NCBI GenBank assembly: GCA_030267565.1
Contig: BRXU01000006.1
Location: forward strand, 3,398,001-3,462,000
Origin: Pleodorina starrii
Lineage: Eukaryota; Chlorophyta; Chlorophyceae; Chlamydomonadales; Volvocaceae
DNA: 64,000 bases
Direction: 5' to 3'
The position numbers were made by a program, and so were the translations under genes. Every line of letters begins with the position of its first letter. Position 1 is the stretch's first letter. Positions 21,201 through 32,880 of this stretch are shown here, in pieces. Under the pieces are notes generated by a model, which worked only from the letters and a program-made list of their open reading frames with translations, was not told the origin of the DNA and did no database searches.

Positions 21201-22119
21201 GGACGGTGTGTGTGTGTGTGTGTGTGTGTGGATGAAACAGTCGAGTACCGTAATCACAGCCCTTCACTCCCTTCCCAAACTCTCGTTGGGGAAGGAGGGA
21301 GTGAGTTGGGGAGGGAGTGAAGGGCTGTGATGATGTGCACAGCGGACGGTGGGGCTCGTGGGGCAGGTGCCCCGAACCCCAAACCCGTCTACTCTGCTCT
21401 GCTCTGCTCTGCTCTGCGGTTATCGACGTGGCAAGGCAGGCCCTTTCTTGCCTCCGTATCCGCACCTTGAATCATTCCCCTCGGCTGGCACTCCTACGCC
21501 CATACACACATACCAAGTTACCAACCGACCGCAAACTGCGCTGTCCATCCGCACCCCTCGGGTCGCCTCCCTCGGGGTTTAGGGTTCCCCTCGAACCTCT
21601 CCTCACCCCATCGCCCCCAACCCAACCCAACCCCAACCAACCCCAACCAACCCCGTCGCCCCCAACCCTCCCCTCGCTTTGCAGGTCCTGAGCCTACGGC
21701 AGTGCGTCTACCCGCTCGGCGCCCTGCCCCGCCTGGCCGCCCTCCCCTCCCTGGACACCCTCTCTCTGGAAAGCAACTGGTGGCGGCCCGATGCCGTAAC
21801 CCAGGTCCAGGCGACACAGGCGCTGGTCGCCCTTTGCCGCAGCTCCGGCTCCCTGCGCCGAGTGAGGCTGCCAAGCAGCCGCTGGGGCGAACAGCCTGTG
21901 GCGCTGGTGGCGGCGCCGCCGACGGCGGCGGCGGCGGCGGCGGCGGCGGGCGAGGAGGATGCGCCGAAGGTGTGTGGCGTGGCGCCGGCGTCGGAATCGC
22001 AGGACCGGAGGGCGGAGGCGACGGTGGAGGCGGCGGTGTGCGCGGCGAGGGAGGCGCTGGCGGCGGCGGGGCGGGATCCGGGGGTGCTGCAGGCGGGGTT
22101 GGGGGTGACCTGGCTTTAG
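18298..22119 (+). CDS. Leucine-rich-repeat protein with F-box-like N-terminus
   Basis: Exons 18298-18644, 19006-20077, 20245-21109 and 21685-22119 join with matching phases and give about 905 residues. The N-terminus (LPVQLRLVCKEALRLFDAAQ) resembles the second half of an F-box. Leucine-rich repeats are scattered: APRLTALSLSG, LPSLERLTLS, LASLRSLTYLVLG, LPSLRTLILP, LTALESLSLS, LPSLDTLSLESN. Such proteins often pick substrates for SCF ubiquitin ligases, but the F-box match is weak. Exon 2 carries a Gly-rich 15-bp repeat array (19567-19850). Between about 19925 and 20000, in a CGG tract, the reading frame changes from the one coding HLELSFMDPVAALASLKGL to the one coding ALQGLASLRSLTY; this is an indel in the tract, a sequence error or an unseen tiny intron. 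Confidence 0.65.
19567..19850 (+). repeat. 15-bp coding repeat array (GGCGGCGCTGTCAGC)
   Basis: About 18 in-frame copies code a GGGAVS-type Gly-rich spacer in the LRR protein. A few units vary (GTCGGCGTC; GACGGCAAC). The 15-bp unit keeps the frame whatever the copy number. Confidence 0.9.
20085..20187 (+). repeat. Tandem repeat of about 24 bp in an LRR-gene intron
   Basis: Four diverged copies of a unit like GTCGTACTTCACCCTATGGA fill the small second intron (20078-20244). Confidence 0.85.
21253..21331. repeat. Hairpin-forming inverted repeat in an LRR-gene intron
   Basis: Bases 21253-21271 (ATCACAGCCCTTCACTCCC) are the reverse complement of 21313-21331, with further pairing toward the centre. 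It lies 20 bp after a (TG)n run at about 21206-21231. Confidence 0.75.
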
Positions 22120-22780
22120 TCCGATCCGATCGGGTCCGATTGGGTCCGATCTGATCCGATGTCCGGTCCGATCCGGTCCGGTCGGTTGGTTGTCGGTTGC
22201 GGTTGTGGTGGTTGGGCTTTCCGGTGGGCTTTTCTCATGCCCCTGGGAAGGGTAGGTACCTAGGTAGGTGGCCAGCAGGCAGGCAGGCTAGGGGGAAACG
22301 TTTGCACCGCGACAACGATGTGCACGACAACGATGTGTACGACAACGATGTGTACGACAAAACGAGGCTGAGGGCAACGACGCGTGTGTGTGCTGCAATT
22401 GGACGGACGGCAGGTTTGGTGGTTTGTTTGAGGCTCACGGGATGGGGCTGTGGAGGGTTGTGAGGGAATCCAACGCTGGTGAGGGGCTGTCATCGGCCGG
22501 CGCCGGAGGGCCGGAGGTGGATCCACTTTTTTTATTTTAGGAACGTGTCACGCATGAACGTGTTTTTCAGTGAGTTCTGTTTGCTGCTCACACAAAATAT
22601 AGCTGGGACAGCCGCGCGGCCACAATCAACATACGCGGATATTAACTTTTGTTTGACTTGTACTGCAGCTGTAGATTATCATTTTATCTTGCGGATCAAC
22701 CTTTTTTATGCCAGCCACCAGCTTCCGGATACTCTGGACGCTCGCTGCCGTACGAGTATCTGCCTATGTCGGGTCCGTTC

Positions 22781-22820
22781 GCTAACGCCGTCTCCGTCCC
22801 TTCGCTGCGGCATCTTCTTT
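22781..22820 (+). repeat. Dispersed motif A, copy 3 (intergenic)
   Basis: Nearly the same as copy 1 over 40 bp (GCTAACGCCGTCTCCGTCCC, then TTCGCTGCGGCATC). Confidence 0.75.
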
Positions 22821-24380
22821 ACAACCCCGACCTGGCACGCGCCTCTGCGGGAACGTGGCTTCTAGAACCCACCCGGCCGCACAACCCGGCGGTTGCCCGG
22901 GGGTCGAGGTGGTCGCCTTTCGGCGACGCTGCGACAGCCGCCTCGGAATCGCTACAGCCTCGCGCCAGGGGTTTCGGTTTTAGGTTTTTTTAGTGTTTCG
23001 GTGTTGGGGCGGCCCCTTGCCACATGTGGATGGAAACTCGCCGGGCCCTTTGCGGCCTGATGTGTGATGTCCGGTTTTTCGTTTTTTTGGAACTTTCGTT
23101 TCGGGCTCGTTGTGGACGGGGGGCCGTCATGGTGGTGTGCCAAACCCAATAAGGAATGGTCTTCGCTCCTGTCGATCATTCGTGTGTAGATTATTTGTCC
23201 ATTTATTCAATAAAGTGGAATATGGGGGGCGTCGGGGGATGAGCTGGTGTGTGGCATGGTGTGGACTGTGGGTTGCCGTGACGTGAAGTCGGCTGCTACT
23301 GCTACTGCTGCTGCGGGTTACTGTCAGCCTGCCGGGGGGGCTGGGGGCTGCATCGCGGGGCCTCGTTTTACTGCAACGACCAACTAATCTAGAGAGGCGC
23401 AATAAACGGAGTTGGGCGCATGAAATAAGTTCATCTGATTGCCGTCGGCCGTGGCATGACATGGCGCGCGAGTGAGGGAGCGAGCAAGGTGCCGGTAGGG
23501 CGCTTGAGATCGAGCCGAAGGTGTGTGAGGCTGCCGGGTATTTGTATGGTATTTGTATGCCCTCTTATAGCATCACGATCAACCAAAGGAAAGGAAGAGC
23601 GCAGGGACCTCAGCGGCCCCAGCGGCTCATTGCGGATATTGCGCTGTCTCTGCTCACCAAAACGAAAGCGCGCGCAGCCGCCGTGAGGGCCCCCTTACTT
23701 CCCTCCATCAAGCCCCCCACCAAGCTCCGTGTCACTACCGCCGCCAAGAGTCAAGAGTCTGTGCCATCTCGGCCCCTGCGTTTCCCGCACATGCACAGCA
23801 ACAGCCAACAGACCGAACCACAGCCACTCAGTCTCTCGCATATGCACACGCGCACACGCACTCGGAAGCGCAACCGCCCCACCGGTTGCCAACAGGGCCT
23901 GCTTGAATGTTGAATCACGCACCACCAACGATCAACAATCAACGAACTCTCCCAACCGCCGAGCTGCAACCGAAGAGGCCGTCCAGGTCTCTCCAGCCCC
24001 CTTGCCACCAATCAACGCACCCGAGGAAAGGAGAAACGACACACACACACTCAGACAGACCAGGAATCCGAAACATAAACAGAACAAGGTGCACGGCGGA
24101 AGCTCCACGCCGGTCACGTGCCCTACGAGCTCTTGCGAGCGCATTGCTCCTCCCCATGCTCGGGACAGAAAGGCGGGCGCCGTTGCTGCCGCAGAAGGAG
24201 ACCGATCAAAGGGCACCGTGCCCCCGCCGCGCTTCCCCGCAGCGCAGGCGCAGCAGGCACACGAGAACACGAGAAGGCGACCGCGACCGCGTGGCGTGGA
24301 CGCGTCCAAACCGGACAGAGACGTCCAGCAAAGCCCATTGAATCGCCCTCCTCCTGCATCCATCGAGAATCGTGTCCCCC

Positions 24381-24413
24381 ATGCCATGCCATGCCATGCC
24401 ATGCCATGCCATG
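24381..24413 (+). repeat. (ATGCC)n pentanucleotide repeat
   Basis: Six perfect units followed by ATG. Confidence 0.9.
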
Positions 24414-24924
24414 TGCCTTCGAATCCCTAAAAAATCCAATCGAAGGCTGCCGATCCTGCCCTAGACATTTCCTCCTGAAGGTTGTTACCAGACGCCTGAA
24501 AAGCACTCGCAGGCAGCGAGTGCGAGGCCACTGGAAGAGCCCCGCTACGTAGGCTGTGCAGAGGGCGCTGGATCCGACTGGATCCGGATTGAGGGTATCC
24601 GGATCCGGATCCAGCGCCCTGCCACGAAAAGAGCGCGACGAGAAGACAGAGAGCCGGACGCAACGAACAAACAAACAAACAGGCACACAATGTGTGTAAG
24701 CGATAAAGCGAAGCGCCGAAACCAACACTCGCCGCCGTACTGTTTGCATGCTCAGACATCGCGGTCGAAACACACACACGGGTTTGCGTTTGCGGATGCG
24801 TGGTGCGGCATGGCAGCGCGCGCGGCCGGCGAACCGCCAACAACCAATCAGATGGAAGAACGCGGCTGTGACTGGATTGCGGCCAAGCCCGCCACCGCCA
24901 GTCCGCCACGCCAAGCAGGCTGTC

Positions 24925-24949
24925 AACACACACACACACACACACACAC
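24925..24949 (+). repeat. (CA)n microsatellite
   Basis: About twelve CA units, then interrupted CA-rich sequence to 24980. Confidence 0.9.
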
Positions 24950-25514
24950 TAATACACACACACTAGTACACACACACTAAGACACTAAAGGGATGCGGCA
25001 CCGCACCAAGAGGCTTTGCTCCCCTCTACAAAAGCTATCAACAGGAAATAACAAACACAGCTGACAACACAGCCGGGGCCGGGGATGGCGCAGTGGCATT
25101 CCAGTGTTGCATCGTGTCGCAAAGCCCCTCCTTTATCTCTCCCTTGCCCCGACCTTTCAATTGCGAATTCCGGCCACCGTGCCCCCTCCAATCTCCGCAC
25201 GCTCTCTCTCTCTCTCTCACTCGCGCACACGAGGCTCATCGGCTCAGTCGCCTCCACTCTCTGCGCTGTAGTACACCCGTGTGTACGGCACCCAACTCCA
25301 ACTCCAACCCCGCGCGCGGCACTCTCTCTCTCTCTCTCCGGTTCATGCCGCCCTTTCCTCCGCTCTTTCCACTCCACAGCAAAAAAGTGTCACTGAGTGC
25401 CACAAAGCTAGAGTGTCCCGAGTGGCACGCAAGGAGAAGCAACACAGAAGGCTTTCAAGGGGAGTTCAACGCGCGCCGGTGCCGGTGCCGCTTACGGCTG
25501 CGGCTGCGGCTCCG

Positions 25515-27229
25515 TCAGCACGCCTGCTCACGCTCTTGCTCAGCGGGGGCTCCTCCATTGCCGCCTGCACCTCCCATCGGCCATCGCCCCACCACCACCA
25601 TCGCCGATGGCCGCTCACGCATCCGCCAGCGCGGGGTCCTCCTCCTCCTCCGAAACCCGCCTCTCGAACAAGTACCTGCGGGGACCGCACGGGCGCTTAG
25701 TAAGGGAGCGTACGGTAGTAAGGCCGAGCGTAGTACGGCCCCGACCTCGTGCCGTAAACTCGGTGTGGCCGGGCGCGGCCCGCGGCAACCAACTCCCAAC
25801 CAACTCCCAACCGAATCAGGACCCCCGGCGACCCACTTGTGGCATCGCAGCAGCGCGATGGCGGAGGCGGCGGTCTCCTGGTGGATCCCAATATCGTCCA
25901 GTACGGACTGCCGTACAGACATCCGTGCAGGGAGGGCGGGCGAGAGAGGGCGGGAGAGGGCGGGCGATCGCGCGGAAGGGATTAAAAGAGGGCGTCGTGA
26001 AGCGGACTGGGAACCGCCCAACGGCCAATCAACGGCCAACCAACGGCGGGGATGCAAGGCAGGCAGGGGCGCCTAGCACGTGCTGCCACGTGCTGCCATC
26101 AGTCAGTCAGTCAGTCTGTCGCAGCTTGTCACAGCTTGAAACTCCAAACCCACCTTTGGCTTACAGCCGCAGCCGCAGGATGCAGGCCGCAGACCACGGC
26201 GGCCTCCCCCCCCATGTGAACATGTGCTTGAGGCCCACCGCATACCGTATATTGCCAGCGTTCTAGCGCTAGCGCCAGCGCATGACCCTAGTGATTTGAG
26301 GCCCAGCGCAAACTGTACTGCAACATGTGATTTGAGGCCCAGCGCATGACCCTAGTGGTCCCTCATTGTAACTCTCGCATCCTACCGTATTCTGCGCTGC
26401 GACCCGTGTAGCCGTGTAGCCGTGTTCCTTACCCAACGTGCAGGGCCACAAAAGCACCTCGGGAGGCGCCTCCACGGTCCTCCCACGCACGCACCTTCAT
26501 GTGCTGCAGGAGCACGTCAAACTGGCCGACTCCGAAGCCGTGGTTCCGGAGCTGGTCCCGCTGGCTGGCGAGCAACGTGGAGGAGGCGAAGCGCGCCTTG
26601 CCGCCCAGGGCGCAGGTCAGGAATTCCAGCTGCCGGAGAGTCGGTTGTTGGCCCCAGGGAGGATAGAAACCAGTACAGGGAGGATAGAGACGAGGTGAGT
26701 AAAACGCAAGAGGGAGGGAATGGACGATGGAAGGTGAGGGACATGACATGGGGGATGGGAGCTGAGGGATTGAGGACGGGCGGGCGGTGTACCGTGTTGG
26801 GCAATCGGTGCCGGGTACCGGACCTCCGCATGGATGCCGTACTGCCCGTACGACCAGTCGCGGCCGAAATGTACCATGTTGGTTTTTAGGTTCTGCTCGT
26901 TGGCCTCCGCATGGGTGCCGTACTGCCGGTGAAAGCCCAGTGAAAGCAAACGTGGGGGCGAAACCGTGATAGAAGAGGGGCGGGGCGCGTGGGGACAACC
27001 CGACGCCACGGCTCTCAAGAGTTTCGAGGTACTGCTGGGTACATGCAGGACTACGGTGTCGTACGTCCGTACGGCCAGTCACACGGCCGAAATGTACCAT
27101 GTTGGTTTTAAGGCTCTGCTCGTTGGCCTCCGCGAACAACGTCGTGCACCGTTGGTCGTTGCGCATTCGGTTGTAGAGACTCTCAACCGCCGCCGACAGC
27201 GTCTCCCAGCCGCCTATGCTCTCGTAGAT
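25515..27229 (-). CDS. Truncated (2/2) haemoglobin-like protein lacking an evident proximal histidine
   Basis: Three minus-strand exons join in phase: 27229-27098, 26629-26495 and 25907 to a stop at 25515; the true start may lie upstream, and exon 3 may be cut short by another splice. Exon 1 gives the A-B-C-E helix region (IYESIGGWETLSAAVESLYN, with Tyr at the usual B10 and Phe in TTLFAEAN at CD1). Exon 2 gives LEFLTCALGG and the G-helix text FGVGQFDVLLQHMK. Exon 3 gives the H-helix text SVLDDIGIHQETAASAIALL. Volvocine algae carry many such genes; some respond to nitrate or hypoxia. Where the family has the haem-binding His (F8), this protein reads LLASQRDQLRNHG, which aligns Arg there. It may not bind haem in the usual way. 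Confidence 0.7.
26864..26909 (-). repeat. Partial duplicate of the globin exon 1 tail inside the intron
   Basis: Bases near 26864-26909 repeat 27089-27134 with two or three changes (shared core GGCCGAAATGTACCATGTTG). The original spans the end of exon 1 and its donor; the copy lies 225 bp further along the same intron. Confidence 0.75.
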
Positions 27230-27234
27230 GCGGT

Positions 27235-27297
27235 GTGGCGGGCGACACGTGGCGGGCGGCACGTGGCGGGCGACACGTGGCGGGCGGCAGCTTGGTG
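27235..27297 (-). repeat. Tandem repeat of about 15 bp next to globin exon 1
   Basis: Four units like GTGGCGGGCGACAC lie just upstream (in gene sense) of the first recognised globin codon. They hide the acceptor or start of the exon. Confidence 0.75.
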
Positions 27298-27527
27298 AGT
27301 TTTGCGGTGATGAGATGCGGACCACCACCACTACGGCCCTTTACGGCAAACAAACCCCCGCGATTTCCTCCACCGCAGCGTCCTGACCGTCTGTGAACTG
27401 AACTGAACGACGACAAGCAGTAGCACGTCTGTGCCAAGCCGTGCCATTAGCAGTAGCGAGGTCTATCCTGACCGCTGACCTCACTCCACCGCCCCAGAAC
27501 GACGTCCGTCGCGCGGCCCGCCCGCAC

Positions 27528-28497
27528 TTACACACAGTACCTCGCGGATGCCCTCCTGCCAATCGAGGTGGTGTGAACGGGAAGTCCCGTCGCCGCCTTC
27601 AGCAGCTTGAGCTTGGCGGGATTCAACGGCCCGGTGCCGACCCGTGGGCCAGCCACACCTGGACGGCCGGGAGTGCGGGCGGGTTGGGTCTTGGGATTGC
27701 TGAGGTGAATCGGTTTCGGGGCAACGGTCGCAGCCTGAGGCGCTGATATAATCCACTGAGGATCCCAAGCTCGTCTCTCAGGCTTCGGCGCCAGGCCGCT
27801 GTGGGGCACACGCCCTGTGCCCTGCGTAGCCATCCATGTGGCCGAGAAGATATGGGTGCTGCCATGCGCAGCGGTTGGCGGATTAGCTGCATCGTGCAAC
27901 GGCGGTAGTTGTAAAGCGACAGGCGCAGCGAGAAAGGGTCTCCTGGAGTCCTGGAGATGCGGCGCGAGGTGCGCCCTGGAGACTTGCGGCGCGAGATGGG
28001 CGCAAGGGATGCGGTACTCACCCGCCGGACTGGTCGGAAGCGCGACTCCGCAGAGCGCAGAGAACGTCTCGCAGATGCCCAGCAAGTCATCTATGAGTGC
28101 GTCGGGTATACGTTTGTCCTAAGGTTGAGGAGTCGTAAAAGCATTTCCAACAACCGTGTCGGTTAGTAACCCTGCTTGCCCGTCAGCAACGGGCACGCAT
28201 CACGAGCGGGGCTAGCGCTGACCTCGAGACATACTGCAAGCTGCTCTGCCGCCAGGGCGACGGCTGCACCACGCTCCTCCGGCAGGGGAGCATCACGCTG
28301 CGGTTGCCGGCATGGTTCCGAGAGCAAGCAGCTCAGCCGCAAGCAAATTGAGCAGCCTGTTCAAATAGACGACAACTCTACCGTGTGCAGCTTACCGGAC
28401 CGTGCAGCAGAGCGCCCTGCGTGGACGGCAACGATAGCAGCTTTTCGTGCCACAACCCCACCGCCTGGCGGATTGAATTGACATCGCCATGTTCCAT
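27528..28497 (-). CDS. Uncharacterised minus-strand gene, exon joins unresolved
   Basis: Several protein-like exons line up on the minus strand. 28497-28396 starts with ATG and ends at a clean GTAAGC donor (MEHGDVNSIRQAVGLWHEKL). A piece ending at 28223 before GTCAGC reads PLPEERGAAVALAAEQLAVC. 28118-28022 reads KRIPDALIDDLLGICETFSA and ends at GTGAGT. The last piece stops at 27528 after LNPAKLKLLKAATGLPVHTT. The phases between the first two pieces do not fit, so the model is incomplete. I do not recognise the family; it appears to be a small helical protein. It diverges from RPF1 over about 590 bp. Confidence 0.35.
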
Positions 28498-29085
28498 TGT
28501 CTTTAGCCCCAGCGGCAACAGAGGAGCTGATGTCGAAAGGCGAAAAGCACAACCGTTGCCGCAAAAATCGAGTCCACAAATTCAGCGATAACACTTGAAG
28601 GTTGTTTTTTACGATGACAAAAGAAAAATACTGTTAAGGCTTGGAAAGGGAGGAAATGCACAGCGGCCAGCGGGCTTGCTCGTTTGTCGTTTCCCAGCTC
28701 TTTTCTGTTATCCTGCTTGTTCATATGCCAGATATCAAATCGGTCATCATGCATACGTCATATCACGTATGATTATGAAATTTAACGGCTGGTAGAGCGA
28801 ATATCAAGCGAAAGCGGAAAGTGCCACGTTCAGTTACAGCTTCGGAGCCAACAACGGACAGGATTTCGTTCAGTTCGCCTAGTGCGGCCCTCTAATTTTA
28901 TGCTTTACAACTTTCTTTCATAGGTGACACGTTTTGTTCAGCAGCTTTTTTGCGTGAAGGTCAATTCAGCCTTACCGTAGACGCGTTTTACTTGACAGCA
29001 ACACGCTGCTATCCTTACAACGTTTGTAGCTGTACATAATTAAGTTATACATTAAGCTTGCTGCCTGTTTTTTCTCAAGCCATAA
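28498..29085. promoter_or_regulatory. Divergent upstream region between the unassigned gene and RPF1
   Basis: AT-richer than its flanks, with no protein frame of note; by position it holds the promoter of RPF1 and probably of the minus-strand gene. No specific box is claimed. Confidence 0.35.
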
Positions 29086-32000
29086 ATGGTGAAGGCGCAG
29101 AAGAACCCCAAGCGGCATAAGTCGAAGGACGACGATGCATCGAAGCCATCTTCAAGTAAAGGTGATGGCGAACGCAGCGGAGATGACGCAGCAGCCGCTG
29201 CTAAAGGCGCGGCTGGCGGCGGAACCATCGGCCAACAGACGAGCGGCATCCGCAACAAACAAAAGCGCTCGGAGCTGTACCACAAATTGAAGCACCAAAA
29301 AGAGGCAAGCGATGGCGGGGAATTCCGCTAAGGTTTTAGGGTCCCGTACACGACCGTTTCTTGTCAGGACCCACCAAACTTCACCTGATGCCGGCCACTA
29401 TTGCGTCCTACCGCCATCCATTCTCGACTCCCGTCACGTCCCTCTGTGCACCCGCGCACCCCCCCCCCCTCCTTGCCCTTCGTGCGGCGCCATCAAGCGG
29501 GCTGCCGCGGGTTGCCCCCCTGCACTTACCCGGCCCCCGCATTCGTGTCCTCGCCCTCCGCAGAAATCCAAGGCGAAGGAGCGACGGAAACGGCAGAAGG
29601 AGGTGGCGCGAGCGGAGGAGCTGGGGCTGGAGCCGCCGCCCAAGCCTGTGCAGCATGTGGGTCACGTGGGGCAGGAGGGGCGCTCCGCTGCGCTGCGCGG
29701 GGCTGGTCGGCCCGGAAGCACGCATCTCTCCCCCGCCTTGGCGCCGTGCAGCCTAGGAACAGCGGAGAGGGACAGTGCCTCAGTGCGTTGTCGCTATACG
29801 CTCGGACAGTGCGTTGTCGCTATACGCTCGGACTCGGCCACTCGTTCGTTGGTCCCCCGGACTCGTCCGTCCGCGGCCGGCACCCATCCAGGAGCCAAGA
29901 GCCGAGAGCACGGTCCCGAGACCGGACCCGGGGGGAGAGGGGGAGGCAGGAAGCGCCCGCGGGCCCTGAGAGCCTCGAGAGAGCACGGACCGAATCCGGA
30001 TCCGGATCCTGGCCCTTGGCATGTGCACCAGTCCTCTGGGAGGGGGCCTGCCATCCGCCTGCCCCTGCCCCCCCTGGTCGAATGGAAGGAGGTCCAGGGA
30101 AGGGCCCAGGGTCAGGCAACCGCAATACCGCATCTGCTGACGCGCGCACACCGCCGTTTCTCCTCCCATCTCCATCCTTACCCCGTATGCCCCCCTTTTC
30201 TTACCCCCATCGTATGCCGCCCCCTCCTCCTCCTCCTCCTCCTCCTCCTCCTCCTCCTGCTCTCAGACGCTTGAGAACACTCGCGAGGCGGATGACACGA
30301 TGGTGGACCCCAACGATGAGGAGGTGATGGCGGATGAGAACGACGACGAGTTCGCGGGTGGGTGGGTGAGGGGGTGGTGGGGGTGAGAGAAAACGGCCCG
30401 GGGGTGGGTGGGTGTGTTTAGGTGGGAGTGGGGGGAAAGGGTAGGTGGCTGAGAGACCGAGGGACGTCGAAGGGGAGAGAGGGTGATGGAAGGCAGGCGA
30501 GGCGAAGGGCGCGGGCGCTGTGGCAGAGGATGGGCGCAAGGGACGGGGACGGGGACAGCGACTTGGGGAGGCAGCCGCCGGCGCCGGCGCCGGAGGGGGG
30601 CGGAGTTGGATGGCGGTATCTTGGGGACAGACGTAGGGGGTAAACAAGGGTTTTGCCTTCAGGAGCCCCAGTGGTTCACAAACTGCGCCCCGCCCCGCCC
30701 CGCTCCTTCCGGGGGCTTCCGCCCCCCGCCTCCGCCTCCGCAGCCCACTTCTCCAACGCACGCCCCCCCAAGGTGCTCATCACCACCAGCTACAAGCCCT
30801 CCAAGATCATGTACACATTCCTGTCGGAAATGCTGGTGAGGCTGGGGGGGGAAGGGGCAGGCGTAGGGGGAGGTAAAAAGAAAATACCGCAGCGGAGAAG
30901 GAGGAGGAGACGGCGGAGGCTGGGGGGCGCAGGCGGAGAGGAGGGCTGGGCTGGGTTGGGTTTTAGGGTTCTCTCCGCCTCCGCCACCTCCTCCCCGCTA
31001 CCCGTTCTCCCACCTCGTCCGCCGACCGCCACCACGCCATCCCCCCGCCCCCCAGCGTCCCATCCGTCCGCCCTTTTGCCGCCCTTTTGCTGCCCTTTTG
31101 CCGCTGCTGCTGCTTCCAGGAGCTGCTCCCCTGCGCCGAGTACTACAAGCGCAACGGCTTCCCTCTGAAGAAGATTGTCAAGTTTGCCGCCAACCGGGAT
31201 TACACCGACCTCATGGTCTTCAACGAGGACCGGAAGCAGGTATGGGGCAGGGCATCTCGTCGTACCCCGCACAACATCCCGGGCCCACAACATCCCGTTC
31301 CCTCGTCCCGGGCCGAATTCTTTTACCCCACAACATCCCACCCTGTCTACGGGCTCCGGCCTATACGTGGATAACCCCTCCCGTCCCCACCTCCCCCCCA
31401 TCCCCACCTCCCCACCTCCCGCCCCTCCTCCACCTCCCGCCCCTCCTCCACCTCCCTTCCCCCTTACACACACCTCCCCCCACCTCCCCCACCTCCCCCC
31501 CAGATCAACGGCTTGCTGCTGGTCCACCTGCCCGACGGCCCCACCGCCCACTTCCGGCTCTCCAACCTGAAGCTGGGTCGGGACATCAAGGGACACGGCC
31601 GCGCCACCCACCACAAGCCCGAGCTCATCCTCAACCACTTTGACACGCGGCTGGGCCACCGAATGGGGCGCATGCTGGCGTCGCTCTTCCCCCAGGTGGG
31701 GACGGGGTACCCAACCCCCAACTGGGAGGGCGCATTTTCTGGGGGAGCTGGCAGGGGGGGTTGGGGGTAGGGGCCCCCGCACTGGCTGGCTTGTGCTTCG
31801 CCACGTGTTGTTCACCTGCCCCATCGTCCACGAGCCACCGTGTGTCCACGTGTTCACATGCCCACGTGTCCACTCGTCCCGCTCCGCCCCACAGGATCCG
31901 CAGTTCCGCGGCCGACGAGTGGTGACCTTCCACAACCAGCGGGACTTCATATTCGTGAGGTGAGAGAGAGAGCAGCGGCGGCGGGGATGCAGCGGCAGCG

Positions 32001-32880
32001 GGGATGCAGCAGCGGCAGCGGCGAGACGCGGGATAAAGAACGCAAGAAAGCAGTTGTTGCGGCGGGGGGTGGAGGAGGCCGAGTTGCGGCGGGGATTTGG
32101 GGGCGTGAAAAGGGGGCAGGGAAGGGGAGGAAGCTGCCTACGAACAAACACACGTGTGGGGGTGGCCGGGGCTGTGCGCTGCTGTGGCATGAAGGGAGGA
32201 GGTGGGACTCACCCACCCACCCACCCACCCACCCACCCACCCACTCGCCCACTCACCCCCTCATCCCCTCACCCACTCGCCCCTCCGCGCCATCAGGCAC
32301 CATCGGTACATCTTTGAGGAGAAGGAGACGCGGGACCCGGCGGCCAAGGACCCGGCCAAGAAGAAGAAGAAGGCGGTCGCGGCGCGACTGCAGGTGCTGA
32401 GGGGCGGGGGCCGGGGCGGGTGCTGGGGGCGGGGGAGGGTGCTGGGGGCGGGTGCTGCTGGATTGCGGTCGGGCCTTCGCGATAGCGACCCCGCGCGCGC
32501 GCGGAGCGCGGGGAGGTGGGGAGGTCACGGTTGGGCCACGGATGTAAACAGAGGACAAGATGTAGACATGTTGACGGCCTCTCGGGACAAGGGCAGCAAC
32601 GCACCTGTTCCCTCACCTCCCGTCTGCGGTACGTCTGCCCCCCCCCTGCCCCCCCTCCTTTCGTTACTTATCCCGTTCACGGGCTCCGGCCTATACGTGG
32701 ATAACCCCCTGCCACCCCCTGCCCCCCTGCCCCCCCCCTGCCCCCCTCCAGGAGCTGGGTCCTCGCTTCACTCTCAAGCTGCTGAGTCTGCAGAAGGGCA
32801 CCTTTGACAGCCGCAACGGCGAGTTCGAGTGGCTGCCCAAGAAGGAGAACAAGACCAGCCGCCGCAGGTTCTTCCTGTGA
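29086..32880 (+). CDS. RPF1: Ribosome production factor 1 (Brix-domain protein)
   Basis: Nine exons: 29086-29304, 29564-29656, 30267-30357, 30744-30835, 31120-31239, 31504-31695, 31895-31959, 32297-32393 and 32752-32880. All phases close, giving 365 residues; the human protein has about 349. The N-terminal basic part ([37 protein letters not shown]) leads to [20 protein letters not shown] and the Brix domain: [79 protein letters not shown] and [21 protein letters not shown]1 acts in the nucleolus in assembly of the large ribosomal subunit (27S pre-rRNA processing). The first intron uses a GC donor (AG|GCAAGC at 29305). A Lys-rich insert ([16 protein letters not shown]) is present in exon 8. 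Confidence 0.95.
30873..30916 (-). repeat. Dispersed motif A, copy 4 (RPF1 intron)
   Basis: Inverted orientation: AGGTAAAAAGAAAATACCGC then AGCGGAGAAGGAGG and GACGGCGG. Confidence 0.65.

Larger units (their letters stand above)
22120..25514. other. Stretch without an assignable gene
   Basis: Contains the presumed 3' UTR of the LRR gene, one copy of dispersed motif A, simple repeats and a BamHI-type hairpin at 24562-24620. Several long frames exist on both strands but all follow GC skew and microsatellites and show no protein family features. An AT-richer patch at 22540-22720 may be an untranslated exon or old repeat. Confidence 0.5.

Noticed and set aside
24123..24959. Long minus-strand frame
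   Set aside because: Composition follows CA/GT repeats and GC skew; no helix, domain or splice pattern suggests a protein.
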